Below, in pieces: positions 8,760-19,957 of a stretch of 64,000 nt of DNA. A program made the translations under genes and the position numbers. Positions within the stretch are counted from its first letter, which is position 1. Each line of letters begins with the position of its first letter. The notes beneath the pieces are model-generated. The model did not search any database. It was not told where the DNA came from and worked only from the letters and a program-made list of their open reading frames with translations. The stretch covers positions 47,226-111,225 of the forward strand of contig NZ_BMYS01000004.1 of the NCBI RefSeq assembly GCF_014652395.1, given 5' to 3'. The stretch is from Advenella faeciporci (GTDB lineage Bacteria; Pseudomonadota; Gammaproteobacteria; Burkholderiales; Burkholderiaceae_B).

Positions 8760-10549
8760 GCACGGGTAATCGCCACATAAAAACGGTTGCGTTCTATCGC
8801 ATCATCACTGCCCCGGGCCTTAAACCCCCCAAGGCCGGCGTTATAAACCATCACCTCATCAAATTCACGTCCTTTGGCTTCACTCACGGTATAAAACCGG
8901 ATGCCGCCACGTGTTTTCCAGCTTGCCAAAAGCCGGCCATACAGGGCTGGCCATTGCTCAATGGTGGCCTGCCGGGCAGACAAAAACCGCAGCAAGCCCT
9001 GCCATGAGCACCAGGCAGTCTGTTCCAGCACCCGGTGCTGGCTGGCTCCATAGCTGAACACCCCCGACAAGCGGGCAAAGGTTTCCAGTTCTGCCACCAG
9101 CCCGGCTTTCGAGTCTTTTTGCCCAAGCCACCATTGCAAGGCATTTTTCATCTCGTCAGAAAATGCCTCTCCTTTGACCGAACCACCGCGCAAATGCAGA
9201 TCCAGATACATGCGCAAACTGCCAGGCGTTGCCTTATGGGCAATTTCATGCTTGGCCTGCTCGTCCAGCAGGCAATGCGGCAGGCTTAAAAACTGCAGCA
9301 CCGCCTCATCCATTTTTTTAACCATGGGGGCAAGCCGGGGAAACCGTACCGAATACAGGTAAACCAGCAGACTGGCGGCAAACGTATTCACCAGCGGATA
9401 GGCCAATTCGGGGCTGCTGTCACTGCTATTGAACAGGCTAAAGGCGGCACTGACCTTATCTGCCCCATTACGGCAAACCACCGCCAAATGCGACAAACGG
9501 GCCGGCTTGATATGGGGCAGCAAATCGGCCATCGTACCCTTGACGGCCGTAATGTCTGTTTTATGTCTGGCCATTGACTGCAATTGCCGGCCCGTCAGTT
9601 TGCCGGCCAATTCGGCCAGGCTGTCACCAAAACGGTATGTTTGCAGGGAATGAATGATACGGGCCGAATAATGCTGCACATAGGTGTTGAATACCGCATC
9701 GGTATCGGTGCCACGCCAGGCAAAAATATTCTGCATGCGATCGCCAACCGCCAGAATGCGGGCCTGTGGACTTAAGATCCGGAACAGGAACGCCAGTTGC
9801 AAGGGGGTCGTGTCGTGAAACTCATCAATAAACACAAAACGGTACCCGCCCATAAAGCGCTCATCCAGGGTTTCTGACTCGAGCCGCTCCAGCAGGTCAA
9901 ACACCGCCTCGGATATCAGCCGGAACCCAAACACCCCGGTTCTTTGGGCTGGCGCGACGTAAGGATCAAGCAGGAGATTTTCCGTGCCGGCCTCGGGCCC
10001 GGGCCAATGGGCCCGGTACGAGTCATAAGCATAAAAAACGCGGCGCACAAAACGATAATCAAAATTTAACTTGCCTTCACAGATGAACTCACAATCTTCG
10101 GCAGACTCGGCCTCCCAGGCCCTGGAAGCACGAAAAAATTCCAGATCCGCCATGAGCGCGTTCATGTGTTCTTCATTAATCTGCGGTGCCGTAAATTCCC
10201 AGTCAAAGCCTTCTTCACAGGCCTCTTCCACCAATTGCGGCAACAAGTCCCGCACAACGGCATCGCGGTCCAATACATAGCGTTCATCCCCCAGGCGGCG
10301 CAATAACTGATGCGCCAGACCATCAATCGTGCTGATGGTCAGATTGGGTTGTTCGGCTGACACCAGCCCCCGTTTTTGCATATAGCCGCTTAACACATCA
10401 CGCCCGGCACGGCTGAATGTCATCAGCAATGTCGGCGCACTGGACACGCAATATCGGGCCTCTTCCGCAATCAGGGTGGATTTCCCGCTACCGGCCACGC
10501 CTTCGACCAGCAAGGCCTTTTCAGGATAATGATTGAACAGGTTTTGCAT
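8729..10549 (-). CDS. UvrD/Rep-like superfamily 1 DNA helicase
   Basis: 606 residues. Walker A is GVAGSGKST near residue 18. Motif II is a variant DEFHD in FVFIDEFHDTTPLQLAF near residue 250. Motif III/IV surroundings (ILAVGDRMQNIFAWRGTD) and motif VI (NRFYVAITRAKKSLFLL) close to the end are clear. The protein is shorter than Rep, PcrA or UvrD (about 670-720), and the C-terminus stops right after motif VI, so the usual C-terminal tail is missing. No nuclease domain was recognised. It is a lone gene divergent from malate synthase. A role in repair or clearing stalled forks is plausible but not shown. Confidence 0.85.
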   Translation of the reverse strand: MQNLFNHYPEKALLVEGVAGSGKSTLIAEEARYCVSSAPTLLMTFSRAGRDVLSGYMQKRGLVSAEQPNLTISTIDGLAHQLLRRLGDERYVLDRDAVVRDLLPQLVEEACEEGFDWEFTAPQINEEHMNALMADLEFFRASRAWEAESAEDCEFICEGKLNFDYRFVRRVFYAYDSYRAHWPGPEAGTENLLLDPYVAPAQRTGVFGFRLISEAVFDLLERLESETLDERFMGGYRFVFIDEFHDTTPLQLAFLFRILSPQARILAVGDRMQNIFAWRGTDTDAVFNTYVQHYSARIIHSLQTYRFGDSLAELAGKLTGRQLQSMARHKTDITAVKGTMADLLPHIKPARLSHLAVVCRNGADKVSAAFSLFNSSDSSPELAYPLVNTFAASLLVYLYSVRFPRLAPMVKKMDEAVLQFLSLPHCLLDEQAKHEIAHKATPGSLRMYLDLHLRGGSVKGEAFSDEMKNALQWWLGQKDSKAGLVAELETFARLSGVFSYGASQHRVLEQTAWCSWQGLLRFLSARQATIEQWPALYGRLLASWKTRGGIRFYTVSEAKGREFDEVMVYNAGLGGFKARGSDDAIERNRFYVAITRAKKSLFLLAG

Positions 10550-10712
10550 GAACCAATGCTTCCATTTATAAACTCAAAATAAATATTGCTTTTTACTAAA
10601 AGTAAAAACTGTGTTTACCCCAGGCACCTTGAGGCTTAGTGTGCATCGCGTCATAATAGCATCATCATTCTTCAAATATACGCAAAAAAAATTTCCATGA
10701 CAGGAGCACGAC

Positions 10713-12890
10713 ATGACTGAAAGAACCCAATGCCACCGTTTGCAGGTAGCCACCGTACTGAAAGACTTCATCGATACCCGCGCCCTGCCGGGTACCGGTG
10801 TCGATCCTGCCGCCTTCTGGCAAGGGTTCGACCAGCTTATCCATGACCTCGCCCCTGAAAACAAGGCATTGCTGGCCGAACGTGACCGCATCCAGGCCGA
10901 GATGGACAACTGGTACCGCGCCAACCCCGGCCCTATCAAAAACATGCCTGCCTATAAAGATTTCCTGAAAAAAATCGGCTACCTGAAAGACGTACCGGCC
11001 GACTTCAAGGTCAGCACCGCCAATATTGATTACGCTATTTCCGACCAGGGTGGCCCGCAACTGGTGGTACCCATTACCAATGCACGTTATGCCCTGAATG
11101 CCGCCAATGCGCGCTGGGGCAGCCTGTACGATGCCCTGTATGGCACCGATGCCATCAGCGAAGACGATGGCGCAACCAGCACCGGAGGCTATAACCCTGT
11201 GCGCGGTGAAAAAGTCATTGCCTATGGCCGCGAATTCCTTGACCAAAGCATTCCGCTGGCCCAGGGCTCACACAAAGATGTCAGCCAATACAGCGTCACT
11301 CAGGGCGGGTTTTGTGCCACCCTCACAGACGGCAGCCAAACCACGCTGGCCGATCCCGCCTGCTTCCTGGGTTACCGTGGCAATCCCAACACCCCTGAAG
11401 CACTTGTGATTCGCCACAATGGCCTGCATTTTGAAATCCAGATCGACCGCAACCACCCCATTGGCAAACAGGACCTGGCCGGTGTCAAAGACCTGTTACT
11501 CGAATCCGCTCTCAGTACGATCATGGACTGTGAAGACTCGATCGCCGCTGTCGATGCCGAAGACAAAGTCCTGGCCTACAGTAACTGGCTGGGCCTGATG
11601 AACGGTACCCTGAGTGATACCTTCGTCAAAAACGGCAAGACCATGACCCGTACCCTGAACCCCGATCGCCAGTACACCACCAAAACCGGTGAAACAGCAA
11701 CCCTGCAGGGCCGCTCGCTCATGTTTATCCGTAACGTCGGTCACTTAATGAGCAATCCGGCCATCCTTGACGAAAACGGCAATGAGGTCCCTGAAGGCAT
11801 CATGGACGCCGTCATTACCAGCCTGATCGCCATTCATGACCTGAAACGTGAAGGCAGCGAACGCAACTCACATACCGGCTCCATCTATATTGTCAAACCC
11901 AAAATGCATGGCCCCGACGAAGTTGCCTTTGCCACCCAACTGTTCAGTCGCACCGAACAACTGCTGGGCCTGGCTCCCAATACCCTGAAAATGGGTGTCA
12001 TGGATGAAGAGCGTCGCACCAGCGTCAACCTGAAAGCCTGCGTATTTGAAGCCAAAGAACGCATCGCTTTCATTAACACCGGCTTTCTTGACCGCACCGG
12101 TGACGAAATCCACACTTCCATGGAAGCCGGCCCGGTTATCCGCAAGGCCGATATCAAGCAAACCGCCTGGATTGATGCCTACGAGCGCAATAACGTACAA
12201 ACCGGCCTGGCCTGCGGCCTGGTTGGCAAGGCACAAATCGGTAAAGGCATGTGGGCCATGCCAGACCTGATGGCCGCCATGATTGAACAGAAAATCGGCC
12301 ACCTGAAGGCAGGTGCCAATACCGCCTGGGTGCCTTCACCTACCGCAGCCACCCTGCATGCCCTGCATTACCATCAGGTTAATGTGAAAGAAGTCCAGAA
12401 AAGCCTGGAAGGTGATACCACCGATTACCTTGACCGCATCCTGACCATTCCGGTAGCTGAAAACACAAACTGGAGCGAAGAAGAGAAACAACAGGAGCTT
12501 GACAACAACGCCCAGGGTATCCTGGGTTATGTGGTGCGCTGGGTAAACCAGGGCATTGGCTGCTCCAAAGTACCCGATATCCACGATATCGGCTTAATGG
12601 AAGACCGGGCCACCCTGCGCATTTCCAGCCAGCACATTGCCAACTGGCTGCGCCATGGCATTGTCAGTGAAGAGCAGGTTCGCAAAACCCTGGAACGCAT
12701 GGCTGCCGTGGTTGACAAGCAAAATGAAGGCGATCCGGCTTACCGCCCCATGGTTGGCAATTTTGATACCTCTCCCGCCTTCCAGGCCGCCAGTGACCTG
12801 ATCTTCAAGGGCCTGACTCAGCCTAATGGCTATACCGAGCCGCTATTGCATCACTGGCGTCAGGTTGCCAAGGCACAATATCGTTCATAA
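10713..12890 (+). CDS. glcB: Malate synthase G
   Basis: 725 residues, the usual length of the monomeric G isoform. Characteristic segments include [61 protein letters not shown] and [20 protein letters not shown]. It condenses glyoxylate with acetyl-CoA to give malate, supporting growth on C2 compounds or glycolate. The ATG follows AGGAG with seven bases between. No glc or isocitrate lyase gene is nearby, so it appears to be transcribed alone. Confidence 0.97.
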   Translation: MTERTQCHRLQVATVLKDFIDTRALPGTGVDPAAFWQGFDQLIHDLAPENKALLAERDRIQAEMDNWYRANPGPIKNMPAYKDFLKKIGYLKDVPADFKVSTANIDYAISDQGGPQLVVPITNARYALNAANARWGSLYDALYGTDAISEDDGATSTGGYNPVRGEKVIAYGREFLDQSIPLAQGSHKDVSQYSVTQGGFCATLTDGSQTTLADPACFLGYRGNPNTPEALVIRHNGLHFEIQIDRNHPIGKQDLAGVKDLLLESALSTIMDCEDSIAAVDAEDKVLAYSNWLGLMNGTLSDTFVKNGKTMTRTLNPDRQYTTKTGETATLQGRSLMFIRNVGHLMSNPAILDENGNEVPEGIMDAVITSLIAIHDLKREGSERNSHTGSIYIVKPKMHGPDEVAFATQLFSRTEQLLGLAPNTLKMGVMDEERRTSVNLKACVFEAKERIAFINTGFLDRTGDEIHTSMEAGPVIRKADIKQTAWIDAYERNNVQTGLACGLVGKAQIGKGMWAMPDLMAAMIEQKIGHLKAGANTAWVPSPTAATLHALHYHQVNVKEVQKSLEGDTTDYLDRILTIPVAENTNWSEEEKQQELDNNAQGILGYVVRWVNQGIGCSKVPDIHDIGLMEDRATLRISSQHIANWLRHGIVSEEQVRKTLERMAAVVDKQNEGDPAYRPMVGNFDTSPAFQAASDLIFKGLTQPNGYTEPLLHHWRQVAKAQYRS

Positions 12891-12903
12891 GCCGCTTATT
12901 CAT

Positions 12904-12938
12904 AAACCCCATGCACCTTCCCCCAAGGCATGGGGTTT
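12904..12938. terminator. Hairpin after glcB
   Basis: Inverted repeat AAACCCCATGC / GCATGGGGTTT with a 13-base loop lies 14 bases after the malate synthase stop. It lacks a clear T-tract, so its strength as an intrinsic terminator is uncertain. The following 230 bases up to 13169 are AT-rich with no recognisable gene or RNA. Confidence 0.6.
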
Positions 12939-13169
12939 AACCATGATTAAGCAGTAAAGTCAATTTCATTTTCAACGGAATTAACAGAATTTAAGCGAAA
13001 AACCCTTAAAATAAAAGCTATTGCTTGCCTTACCTTTTTAAATGGTAGTAAACTCAAGCACATAGGATCATCAAAATCACACAAGGCTGAAAGGTTGCAG
13101 GGCCCCATCTGCCGTTTTTTCCGCATGGGATTCCCTACCAGACACACCACGTCACCCAAGATCAGGACG

Positions 13170-13706
13170 ATGGAAAAAGTCAATTCAGAAACTGACATGC
13201 AAACCCCGAACACCTCCTATTCAGGGCAGAAGGAATACGCTGCTCACGGCATGCGCTATCGCTGGTATTTTTATCTGGCCCTGCTCCTCATTCCGGTCAT
13301 CACCATTCTGGCTTGCAACGCGATTACCAATTTCTACAATACTCATATCGACTCCTGGGCCTACCATGACCGGTTTTATGTTCAAGAACAAAACCAGGAC
13401 CCCATACCGTCACAAATCCTTTACGAGGAAGCCCGTAAATACCTTCCTGCCAATGCCATTCTGGTTAGCGCAAAAATTGATCAGTCCCCCGATAGCAGTG
13501 CCCAGTTCAAGTTCAAGGTAAACGGACTATATAACCAGAGCATTTTCCTGAACCCCTATACCGGTGAGGTGCTGGGCGTCCTGGATGGCCAGCAATCCAA
13601 TACCCGGTTCTGGGTTGGCACCGTCATTTACTGGCTGCTCCTGTTACTGACATGCTGGCTGGCACTATGGTGCGCGCTCAGGATAGAACGTTGTCGATCT
13701 TCTTGA
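13170..13706 (+). CDS. PepSY-like membrane-anchored protein
   Basis: 178 residues from the ATG at 13170; an upstream in-frame start at 13095 gives a poor N-terminal extension. There is one transmembrane helix near residues 29-48 (WYFYLALLLIPVITILAC) and another at the C-terminus (WVGTVIYWLLLLLTCWLAL). The periplasmic part between them contains ILYEEARKYLPANAILVSAK and IFLNPYTGEVLGVLDG, resembling the PepSY fold of PepSY-TM proteins. Those proteins are usually 350-500 residues with four helices, so this is a short or truncated form. The stop overlaps the downstream reading frame, but the likely start of the glycosidase is three bases later. Function is unknown. Confidence 0.65.
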   Translation: MEKVNSETDMQTPNTSYSGQKEYAAHGMRYRWYFYLALLLIPVITILACNAITNFYNTHIDSWAYHDRFYVQEQNQDPIPSQILYEEARKYLPANAILVSAKIDQSPDSSAQFKFKVNGLYNQSIFLNPYTGEVLGVLDGQQSNTRFWVGTVIYWLLLLLTCWLALWCALRIERCRSS

Positions 13707-13708
13707 AC

Positions 13709-14491
13709 ATGCTTCATTTGTTCCTGCTACGCCTCTTGCCGGTACTGGGTCTCTTGCTATCCACCCAAGTACATGCCAAAGAACAGGTCAGTCCATGCAT
13801 ACAATATGAAAAGGCGGACCAGAACCGGGTTCATATTGCCAAAATCGACCTTCACTGCCCCGGCATTCAAATCATTGGCACCCCAATTAAACAAGCCAAT
13901 CAAACCACCTCCAATTTTGCTTTTCCCAACAAAACCACCGTCGCCATTAACGGTGCTTTCTTTGATGCAAACAACAAGCCGCAAGGCTTGAATGTCAGTA
14001 ATGGCATCCGCTGGCCGGGCAGCTACGACACCACCCACCATTCCTTTCTGGCCTGTACCCTTGAAAATCGTTGTTTTATCGAGGCGCCCAACCGAAAGAC
14101 CGCACATAACCCCGCCTGGCATACGGTTATTTCAGGGTGGCAAACCCTTAAAAACGGCCGCTATATCTGCCCGCATGGCAGCCAGAAAATATGCCATTCA
14201 AACGCCCGTGGCCAACACCCCCGTACAGCACTGGGCCTAAGCAACAATAATCGCTATTTATATCTGGTCGTGGTGGAAGGCCGCAAGACTGATTTTCAGG
14301 GATATACCCTGAACCAGCTGGCGCGCCTGTTTAAAAAAATGAATGTGAACAATGCCCTGAACCTGGATGGCGGCGGCAGCAGCACCATGATTATCAACCG
14401 CACCCGAGTCAATGAACTGCCATCACGCCAGTTCTTCCTGGAGCGCAATGTCGCCAACCATCTTGGCATTATCGACACCACGCCGCATTAA
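13709..14491 (+). CDS. Phosphodiester glycosidase (NAGPA/DUF2233) family secreted protein
   Basis: 260 residues from the ATG at 13709, chosen because it begins a clear signal peptide (LHLFLLRLLPVLGLLLSTQ, then VHAKE). Family motifs are TVAINGAFFDANN, GQHPRTALGLS and ALNLDGGGSSTMIIN, the last being the signature of phosphodiester glycosidases related to the mammalian uncovering enzyme. Several cysteines suggest disulfides in the periplasm. It follows the PepSY-like gene by two bases, so the two may form a unit. The natural substrate, perhaps an exopolysaccharide or teichoic-like phosphodiester, is unknown. Confidence 0.85.
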   Translation: MLHLFLLRLLPVLGLLLSTQVHAKEQVSPCIQYEKADQNRVHIAKIDLHCPGIQIIGTPIKQANQTTSNFAFPNKTTVAINGAFFDANNKPQGLNVSNGIRWPGSYDTTHHSFLACTLENRCFIEAPNRKTAHNPAWHTVISGWQTLKNGRYICPHGSQKICHSNARGQHPRTALGLSNNNRYLYLVVVEGRKTDFQGYTLNQLARLFKKMNVNNALNLDGGGSSTMIINRTRVNELPSRQFFLERNVANHLGIIDTTPH

Positions 14492-14554
14492 CGTCATCTT
14501 CGGTTCACGTCAACCAGCCAAACGCAAGCTGAGCAGAGCCAGAACGACAACAGA

Positions 14555-15487
14555 TTAACCCGACACGGTTTCGTTAATACCGGCCTGCATTTCCAGCGTT
14601 CTGCGGCTTTCAAAAAAGCGGGTTTGTCCGGTGACCGGATCGGTAAAGCCTATTGAGCGTGCCAGCAGTTGCAAGGGTTGGTCAAAACGGTTCTCTTCAC
14701 GGGCAGGTAGCATGACAGGATAAAACTCATCGTTACAAATGGGCAAACCCAGGCCATTCATGTGAACCCGCAGCTGATGCTTTTTACCCGTAAGCGGTTC
14801 CAGCAAATAATGACCCCACTTCCCGTTATGCCGCAACAGGCTGATGCGGGTACGGCTGTTGGGCTCCTCGGCGACTTCTTCCATGGTGAAATACCGTGCA
14901 CTTTTGCGGATATGGCTCTCGCGTATCAGGGGAAATTCCATGCTGGCCCTGAAAGGAGCGATCGCCTCATAGGTTTTATAAACCTCACGTGTCTGAAATA
15001 ATGTCTGGTAGGCACCCCGATGGTGTTTATTGGCACAGAAAAGCAGCAGACCCGCCGTATCCCGGTCAAGGCGGTGAATCGGGCTCAGCTCAAAGTTATT
15101 GAGCTGTTTACGCAGGCGGATCAGGGCGGTTTCCTGCAAATAACGCCCACCCGGAATACTGGCCAGAAAATGGGGTTTATCAGCCACCACCAGACATTCA
15201 TCCTGGTACAGTACCTCTAGGTCAAAGGGGACGTTCACTTCGGCAGGCACTTCACGGTAATACCACAACCAGCTATCCGCGACAAAAGGACTGTCCAGCC
15301 GCATGGACACACCCGCGGCATCCACCATATCCCCGCGGGCCAGCCGCTCACGCAGGATATCAGGGGGCATATGCGGAAATTTCACCAGCAGAAAACTGAA
15401 CAAATCGGGCCATTGCTGCTCTCGCGGCAAATACAGGCGACTGGGTACTATGCCATCGCGCACGGGCAAGGGAAAAGATTGAGACAT
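14555..15487 (-). CDS. RluA-family pseudouridine synthase
   Basis: 310 residues. The catalytic motif SPIHRLDRDTAGLLLFC (active-site Asp in HRLDRDT) lies near residue 140, and GKKHQLRVHMNGLGLPICND near residue 237 is the conserved RNA-binding strand. The N-terminal region of about 90 residues contains an S4-like segment (DILRERLARGDMVDAAG). It isomerises uridine in rRNA or tRNA; the precise site cannot be assigned. It lies downstream of pntAB in head-to-tail opposite order, with its own start 58 bases from the pntB stop. Confidence 0.92.
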   Translation of the reverse strand: MSQSFPLPVRDGIVPSRLYLPREQQWPDLFSFLLVKFPHMPPDILRERLARGDMVDAAGVSMRLDSPFVADSWLWYYREVPAEVNVPFDLEVLYQDECLVVADKPHFLASIPGGRYLQETALIRLRKQLNNFELSPIHRLDRDTAGLLLFCANKHHRGAYQTLFQTREVYKTYEAIAPFRASMEFPLIRESHIRKSARYFTMEEVAEEPNSRTRISLLRHNGKWGHYLLEPLTGKKHQLRVHMNGLGLPICNDEFYPVMLPAREENRFDQPLQLLARSIGFTDPVTGQTRFFESRRTLEMQAGINETVSG

Positions 15488-15544
15488 GAAAACAGAAACA
15501 GGGCTAAACCGTAAAAAAAGATTATAGCCCTGAGGATGCCTACA

Positions 15545-16939
15545 TTACAAAGCGCGTAATATGGACTCTACCGTTCCTTTCGCATCACCAAAACACATAA
15601 AGCTGTTGTCTTTGAAAAACAGCGGATTTTGCACACCGGCATAACCCGTGCTCATGGAGCGTTTGAACACGATCACCTGCTGCGCTTTCCAGACCTCAAG
15701 AACCGGCATGCCGGCAATCGGGCTGGTCGGGTCTTCGCTCGCGGCCGGATTCACGGTATCGTTGGCACCAATCACCAGCACTACATCGGTATCGGCAAAG
15801 TCTTCGTTGATTTCGTCCATTTCAAGCACGATATCGTAAGGCACCTTGGCTTCGGCCAACAACACGTTCATATGACCGGGCAGACGGCCCGCCACCGGAT
15901 GGATGCCAAAGCGCACGTTAATCCCTTTATTGCGCAAGTGCTGGGTAATTTCAGCCACCGGATATTGGGCCTGGGCCACTGCCATGCCATAGCCGGGGGT
16001 GATAATGACCGAACTGGCGTTCTTCAGTATTTCCGCCACTTCTTCGGGCACCATTTCACGATACTCACCCATTTGCTCAGCGCTGCTGCTGGCAACCGCA
16101 TCATTGCCAAAACCACCGGCAATCACCGAAATGAAAGACCGGTTCATGGCCTTGCACATGATATAGGAAAGAATCGCCCCCGATGAACCCACCAGGGCCC
16201 CTGTCACGATCAGCAGGTCGTTGGACAGCATGAAACCGGCAGCGGCCGCGGCCCAGCCCGAATAGGAGTTGAGCATGGACACCACCACTGGCATATCGGC
16301 GCCCCCGATGGAAGCCACCAGATGCCAGCCAAACGCAAGCGCGATGAAGGTCATGAGAATCAGGGCAAAGGTTGAGCCGCCCGAAGCAATAAATTGCCAC
16401 ATCAGCAGGAATGACACCAGCAATGCCAGCGCATTAAGCTTGTGACGATGTGGCAACATTAAGGCCTTGGAGCTGATGGAACCGCGCAGTTTGCCAAAAG
16501 CGACAATGGAGCCCGTAAAGGTTACCGCACCAATAAACACGCCCAGGAAAACCTCACCCAGATGAATGTTCTGCATGGCGCCTGACACGATGCCATGGCT
16601 GTCTGCCGTGATATAACTGTTGTAGCCCACAAAAACCGCCGCCAGGCCCACAAAACAGTGCAGCATGGCAATCAGCTCGGGCATTTGCGTCATTTCCACT
16701 TTTTGTGCCAAACGCATGCCGATGGCACCACCAATGATCATGGCAATGATAATCCAGACCAGTCCTTCCACGTTCTGGCTGAAAATGGTGGCCAGCAGGG
16801 CAATCGCCATGCCGGCAATCCCGAATGTATTGCCATTGCGGGCGGTTTCCTGTTTTGACAAGCCTGCCAGACTGGCAATGAACAACAATGCGGCAATAAT
16901 ATATGCCGCCATAACCAAACCTTGAGACATATTATTCAC
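15545..16939 (-). CDS. pntB: NAD(P) transhydrogenase subunit beta
   Basis: 464 residues, the usual size. The N-terminal half is an array of membrane helices with the proton channel. The C-terminal NADP(H)-binding domain III shows [50 protein letters not shown] and [10 protein letters not shown]. It forms the inner-membrane transhydrogenase with PntA, using the proton gradient to make NADPH from NADH. Its start overlaps the pntA stop by eight bases. Confidence 0.97.
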   Translation of the reverse strand: MNNMSQGLVMAAYIIAALLFIASLAGLSKQETARNGNTFGIAGMAIALLATIFSQNVEGLVWIIIAMIIGGAIGMRLAQKVEMTQMPELIAMLHCFVGLAAVFVGYNSYITADSHGIVSGAMQNIHLGEVFLGVFIGAVTFTGSIVAFGKLRGSISSKALMLPHRHKLNALALLVSFLLMWQFIASGGSTFALILMTFIALAFGWHLVASIGGADMPVVVSMLNSYSGWAAAAAGFMLSNDLLIVTGALVGSSGAILSYIMCKAMNRSFISVIAGGFGNDAVASSSAEQMGEYREMVPEEVAEILKNASSVIITPGYGMAVAQAQYPVAEITQHLRNKGINVRFGIHPVAGRLPGHMNVLLAEAKVPYDIVLEMDEINEDFADTDVVLVIGANDTVNPAASEDPTSPIAGMPVLEVWKAQQVIVFKRSMSTGYAGVQNPLFFKDNSFMCFGDAKGTVESILRAL

Positions 16940-18473
16940 CCTTGTCTTTTCTGAACATTTTCAGCATGCGCTGCGTAACCAGGAAACCACCTGCAATATT
17001 GATACTGGCAATGAGAATGGCAATAAATGCCAGCACACTGACCAGCCCGTTGCCATGCCCGATTTGCAGCAGGGCGCCCACCACAATAATGCCGGAAATC
17101 GCATTGGTGACCGACATAAGCGGCGTATGCAGGGAGTGGGTTACGTTCCAGACCACGTAGTAACCCACCACGCAAGCCAAAACAAAAACCGTAAAGTGAG
17201 ACAGGAACTCGGGGGGGGACCAGGCACCTGCCAGCCCAAACAGCACAAGCAGTACGGCCAACACCCCCAGCTTGAAGCGGGCGGATTTCGGTTCGGCTTT
17301 TTTGACCGCGGCAACCGGCTTGGCAGCAGCGGCAGGCGCTGCCGATACACTGATGGCCGGGGGCGGGAAAGTAACGGCACCCTGGGTAATCACGCTCATA
17401 TTGCGCAACACCACGTCTTCCTGATTGATATCAATCTGGCCGTCTTTATCCTTGCACAGCAGTTTGCTTAAATTCACCAGATTGGTGGCATACAGCTGTG
17501 AAGACTGGGCCGGCAAACGACCGGGTAAATCGGTGTAACCCACGATCTTGACACCGTTATCGGTTACAAAAACCTCACCGGCACGGGTATATTCGCAGTT
17601 GCCACCCGCAGCGGCCGCCATGTCCACAATGACTGAGCCCGGTTTCATGCTGTCCACCATGTCACGGGTAATCAACCTGGGTGCCGGTTTGCCCGGGATT
17701 AAGGCAGTGGTAATAATGATATCCACTTCCCTGGCCTGTTCGGCAAACAGGGCCATTTCGGCACGAATGAACTCTTCGGACATGGTTTTCGCATAGCCAT
17801 CAGAAGATGAGCCGTTTTCAGCACCAAAATCCAGTTTCAGGAACTGGCCACCCATGGATTCAATTTGCTCGGCCACTTCAAGGCGGGTATCAAAAGCCCG
17901 CACAATGGCCCCCAAAGATCCGGCCGTGCCAATAGCGGCCAGGCCAGCCACCCCGGCCCCTATCACCAGCACCTTGGCAGGCGGCACCTTGCCGGCTGCC
18001 GTGATCTGTCCGGTAAAGAAACGACCAAACTGGTGGGCGGCTTCAATAACAGCGCGATAGCCGCCAATATTGGCCATGGACGACAGGGCATCCAGGGACT
18101 GGGCCCGCGAAATGCGTGGCACCATGTCCATGGCCAGCACGTTGATCTGCTTGCCCGCCAGCTTTTGCACCAGCTCGGGATTTTGCGCCGGCCAGATAAA
18201 ACTGACCAGTGTGCCGCCTTCCTTGAGCAAGGCAATTTCTTCATCAGTGGGAGCATTGACCTTGTAAACCAGGTCTGACTGCCAAACTTCTTGTCGTGTG
18301 CCTGTTTGTGCACCGGCCTTAATATAAGCCTGATCATCAAAACTGGCCAACTGGCCAGCCGAATGTTCAATCATGACATCAAAGCCCAGTTTTTGCAGCT
18401 GTTCAACCGTTACTGGCGTTGCCGCCACCCTGGTCTCCCCCTGCAGGCTTTCTTTGGGTATACCTATACGCAC
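16932..18473 (-). CDS. pntA: NAD(P) transhydrogenase subunit alpha (fused form)
   Basis: 513 residues in one chain, as in E. coli, rather than the split PntAA/PntAB found in many bacteria. Domain I begins [20 protein letters not shown] and contains [20 protein letters not shown] for NAD(H). A Pro/Ala/Lys-rich linker ([19 protein letters not shown]) near residue 380 leads to three or four C-terminal membrane helices. The start codon is GTG, supported by a strong GGAGG six bases upstream. It is the first gene of the pntAB operon, divergent from mdfA. Confidence 0.96.
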   Translation of the reverse strand: MRIGIPKESLQGETRVAATPVTVEQLQKLGFDVMIEHSAGQLASFDDQAYIKAGAQTGTRQEVWQSDLVYKVNAPTDEEIALLKEGGTLVSFIWPAQNPELVQKLAGKQINVLAMDMVPRISRAQSLDALSSMANIGGYRAVIEAAHQFGRFFTGQITAAGKVPPAKVLVIGAGVAGLAAIGTAGSLGAIVRAFDTRLEVAEQIESMGGQFLKLDFGAENGSSSDGYAKTMSEEFIRAEMALFAEQAREVDIIITTALIPGKPAPRLITRDMVDSMKPGSVIVDMAAAAGGNCEYTRAGEVFVTDNGVKIVGYTDLPGRLPAQSSQLYATNLVNLSKLLCKDKDGQIDINQEDVVLRNMSVITQGAVTFPPPAISVSAAPAAAAKPVAAVKKAEPKSARFKLGVLAVLLVLFGLAGAWSPPEFLSHFTVFVLACVVGYYVVWNVTHSLHTPLMSVTNAISGIIVVGALLQIGHGNGLVSVLAFIAILIASINIAGGFLVTQRMLKMFRKDKGE

Positions 18474-18650
18474 AACCTACCTCCCTATAGCTTTTTAAAT
18501 AAAAAATCCCAATCAAGTATTTCTGTTTATTATGGTCATTGATTTTTTTCTAACGTAACATACTAATGTTTAATCATGTATAGATTTTTTAACCTGACTG
18601 TTTAATAATCTGTTCATGCATTAATATAGGCAAAAAACATACAGCCCCCC

Positions 18651-19874
18651 ATGACACCCACCCACACTAAAAAACAAAAACGTGACTTATTCTGGTTTCC
18701 AGTAGCACTGGTTCTTTTTGAATTTGCGGTTTATATTGGCAACGACCTGGTGCAACCGGCCATGCTCACCATTACGCATGAATTCAAGGTGGATGACAGC
18801 TGGGTTGCTTCTTCAATGTCGCTGTACATTCTGGGTGGGGCCCTCCTCATGTGGCTGATCGGTCCCCTGTCAGATCGGTATGGCCGGCGCCGGGTCATGC
18901 TGGCCGGAACGCTTTATTACGCCCTTACCAATCTCCTGATCCTGTTCAGTGTCAATATTGAAAGCTTCATGCTCATGCGACTGCTGCAAGGTGTGTCTCA
19001 CTGCTTCATCGGGGCGGTGGGGTATGTCAGTATCCAGGAAGCCTTTCGGGAAAGCACGGCTATTAAAGTCATGGCTTTAATGGCCAATATTGCGCTTATT
19101 GCTCCCCTGCTGGGCCCGCTGGCCGGTGCCGCCCTCATCAGCTATTTGTCCTGGCACTGGGGATTCATCCTGATTGCCAGCATTACCTGCCTGAGCCTGA
19201 TTGGCCTGTTCCGCCATATGCCCGAAACCGTTGACCTGGGCGCCCCCAAGGAACCCATCCGTAGCGTCCTGGACCACTACAAAACCACCCTGCGCAACCG
19301 GAAATTCATGCAACTGGCCCTGTTCAGCCCCATTATCGGACTGCCCATGCTGGTCTGGATCGGACTGTCTCCGGTTTTTCTGGTCAAAGACCTGGGCCTG
19401 GATAACCTGGGCTATGCCAAATCCCAGATTCCCATTTTTGCCTGCCTGATTCTGGGCAACCTGGCCCTGGCCCGCGTATCGGGAAAAGTACCGCTTGGCC
19501 AAACCGTCCACCATGCACTGCCACTGGTTTTTCTGGGCGGACTTAGCCTGTTGCTGGCCGGGCTGCTACCGGCCTTTACCCTGGCCGGGCTGATTGTGGG
19601 CATGAGCCTGCTGTCTTTTGCCCAGGGCTTGAGTTTTGCCGTCCTGTACCGCCTTACCCTGCTCGCCTCTCAGGCACCCAAAGGTGTGGTTGCCGGTGCC
19701 ATGAGCCTGATCATGATGTTCATGTCCGCCATCAGTATCGAAGCCTTCAAATGGCTTTATGTCAGCGCCCATTTGCCCTGGCTCTGCTTTGCCTGCGCTG
19801 TCCTGGCTGGCATCTATGCCTTGCTGACCCGTCCGGTCATGCGCCTGGCCATGCAAAAAAACGATCCGGCCTAA
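18651..19874 (+). CDS. mdfA: MdfA-like multidrug efflux MFS transporter
   Basis: 407 residues, about twelve membrane helices. Close to E. coli MdfA along its length: FEFAVYIGNDLVQPAMLTI, the motif A loop GPLSDRYGRRRVMLAG, GVSHCFIGAVGYVSIQEAF and LMANIALIAPLLGPLAGA. The membrane-embedded acidic residue of helix 1 (Glu in LFEFAVYIGND) and the Asp are conserved. It should exchange protons for cationic or lipophilic drugs. No clear Shine-Dalgarno precedes the ATG. The peptide ABC genes follow 83 bases later on the same strand. Confidence 0.9.
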   Translation: MTPTHTKKQKRDLFWFPVALVLFEFAVYIGNDLVQPAMLTITHEFKVDDSWVASSMSLYILGGALLMWLIGPLSDRYGRRRVMLAGTLYYALTNLLILFSVNIESFMLMRLLQGVSHCFIGAVGYVSIQEAFRESTAIKVMALMANIALIAPLLGPLAGAALISYLSWHWGFILIASITCLSLIGLFRHMPETVDLGAPKEPIRSVLDHYKTTLRNRKFMQLALFSPIIGLPMLVWIGLSPVFLVKDLGLDNLGYAKSQIPIFACLILGNLALARVSGKVPLGQTVHHALPLVFLGGLSLLLAGLLPAFTLAGLIVGMSLLSFAQGLSFAVLYRLTLLASQAPKGVVAGAMSLIMMFMSAISIEAFKWLYVSAHLPWLCFACAVLAGIYALLTRPVMRLAMQKNDPA

Positions 19875-19957
19875 CCCTTACACAGGCACCCAACCATGGC
19901 CGAAACCGACATTGCTGTTAAAATCGTCCCAACAAGACTTTTTTTCATTCCATTGTC

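Noticed and set aside
8729-10549. Helicase gene as part of a phage-defence system
   Set aside because: No nuclease, methylase or other defence gene is adjacent; neighbours are fpr and malate synthase.
12947-13213. 88-codon frame on the - strand upstream of the PepSY-like gene
   Set aside because: Composition is not protein-like, it covers the promoter side of the PepSY-like gene, has no ribosome-binding site and no recognisable family.
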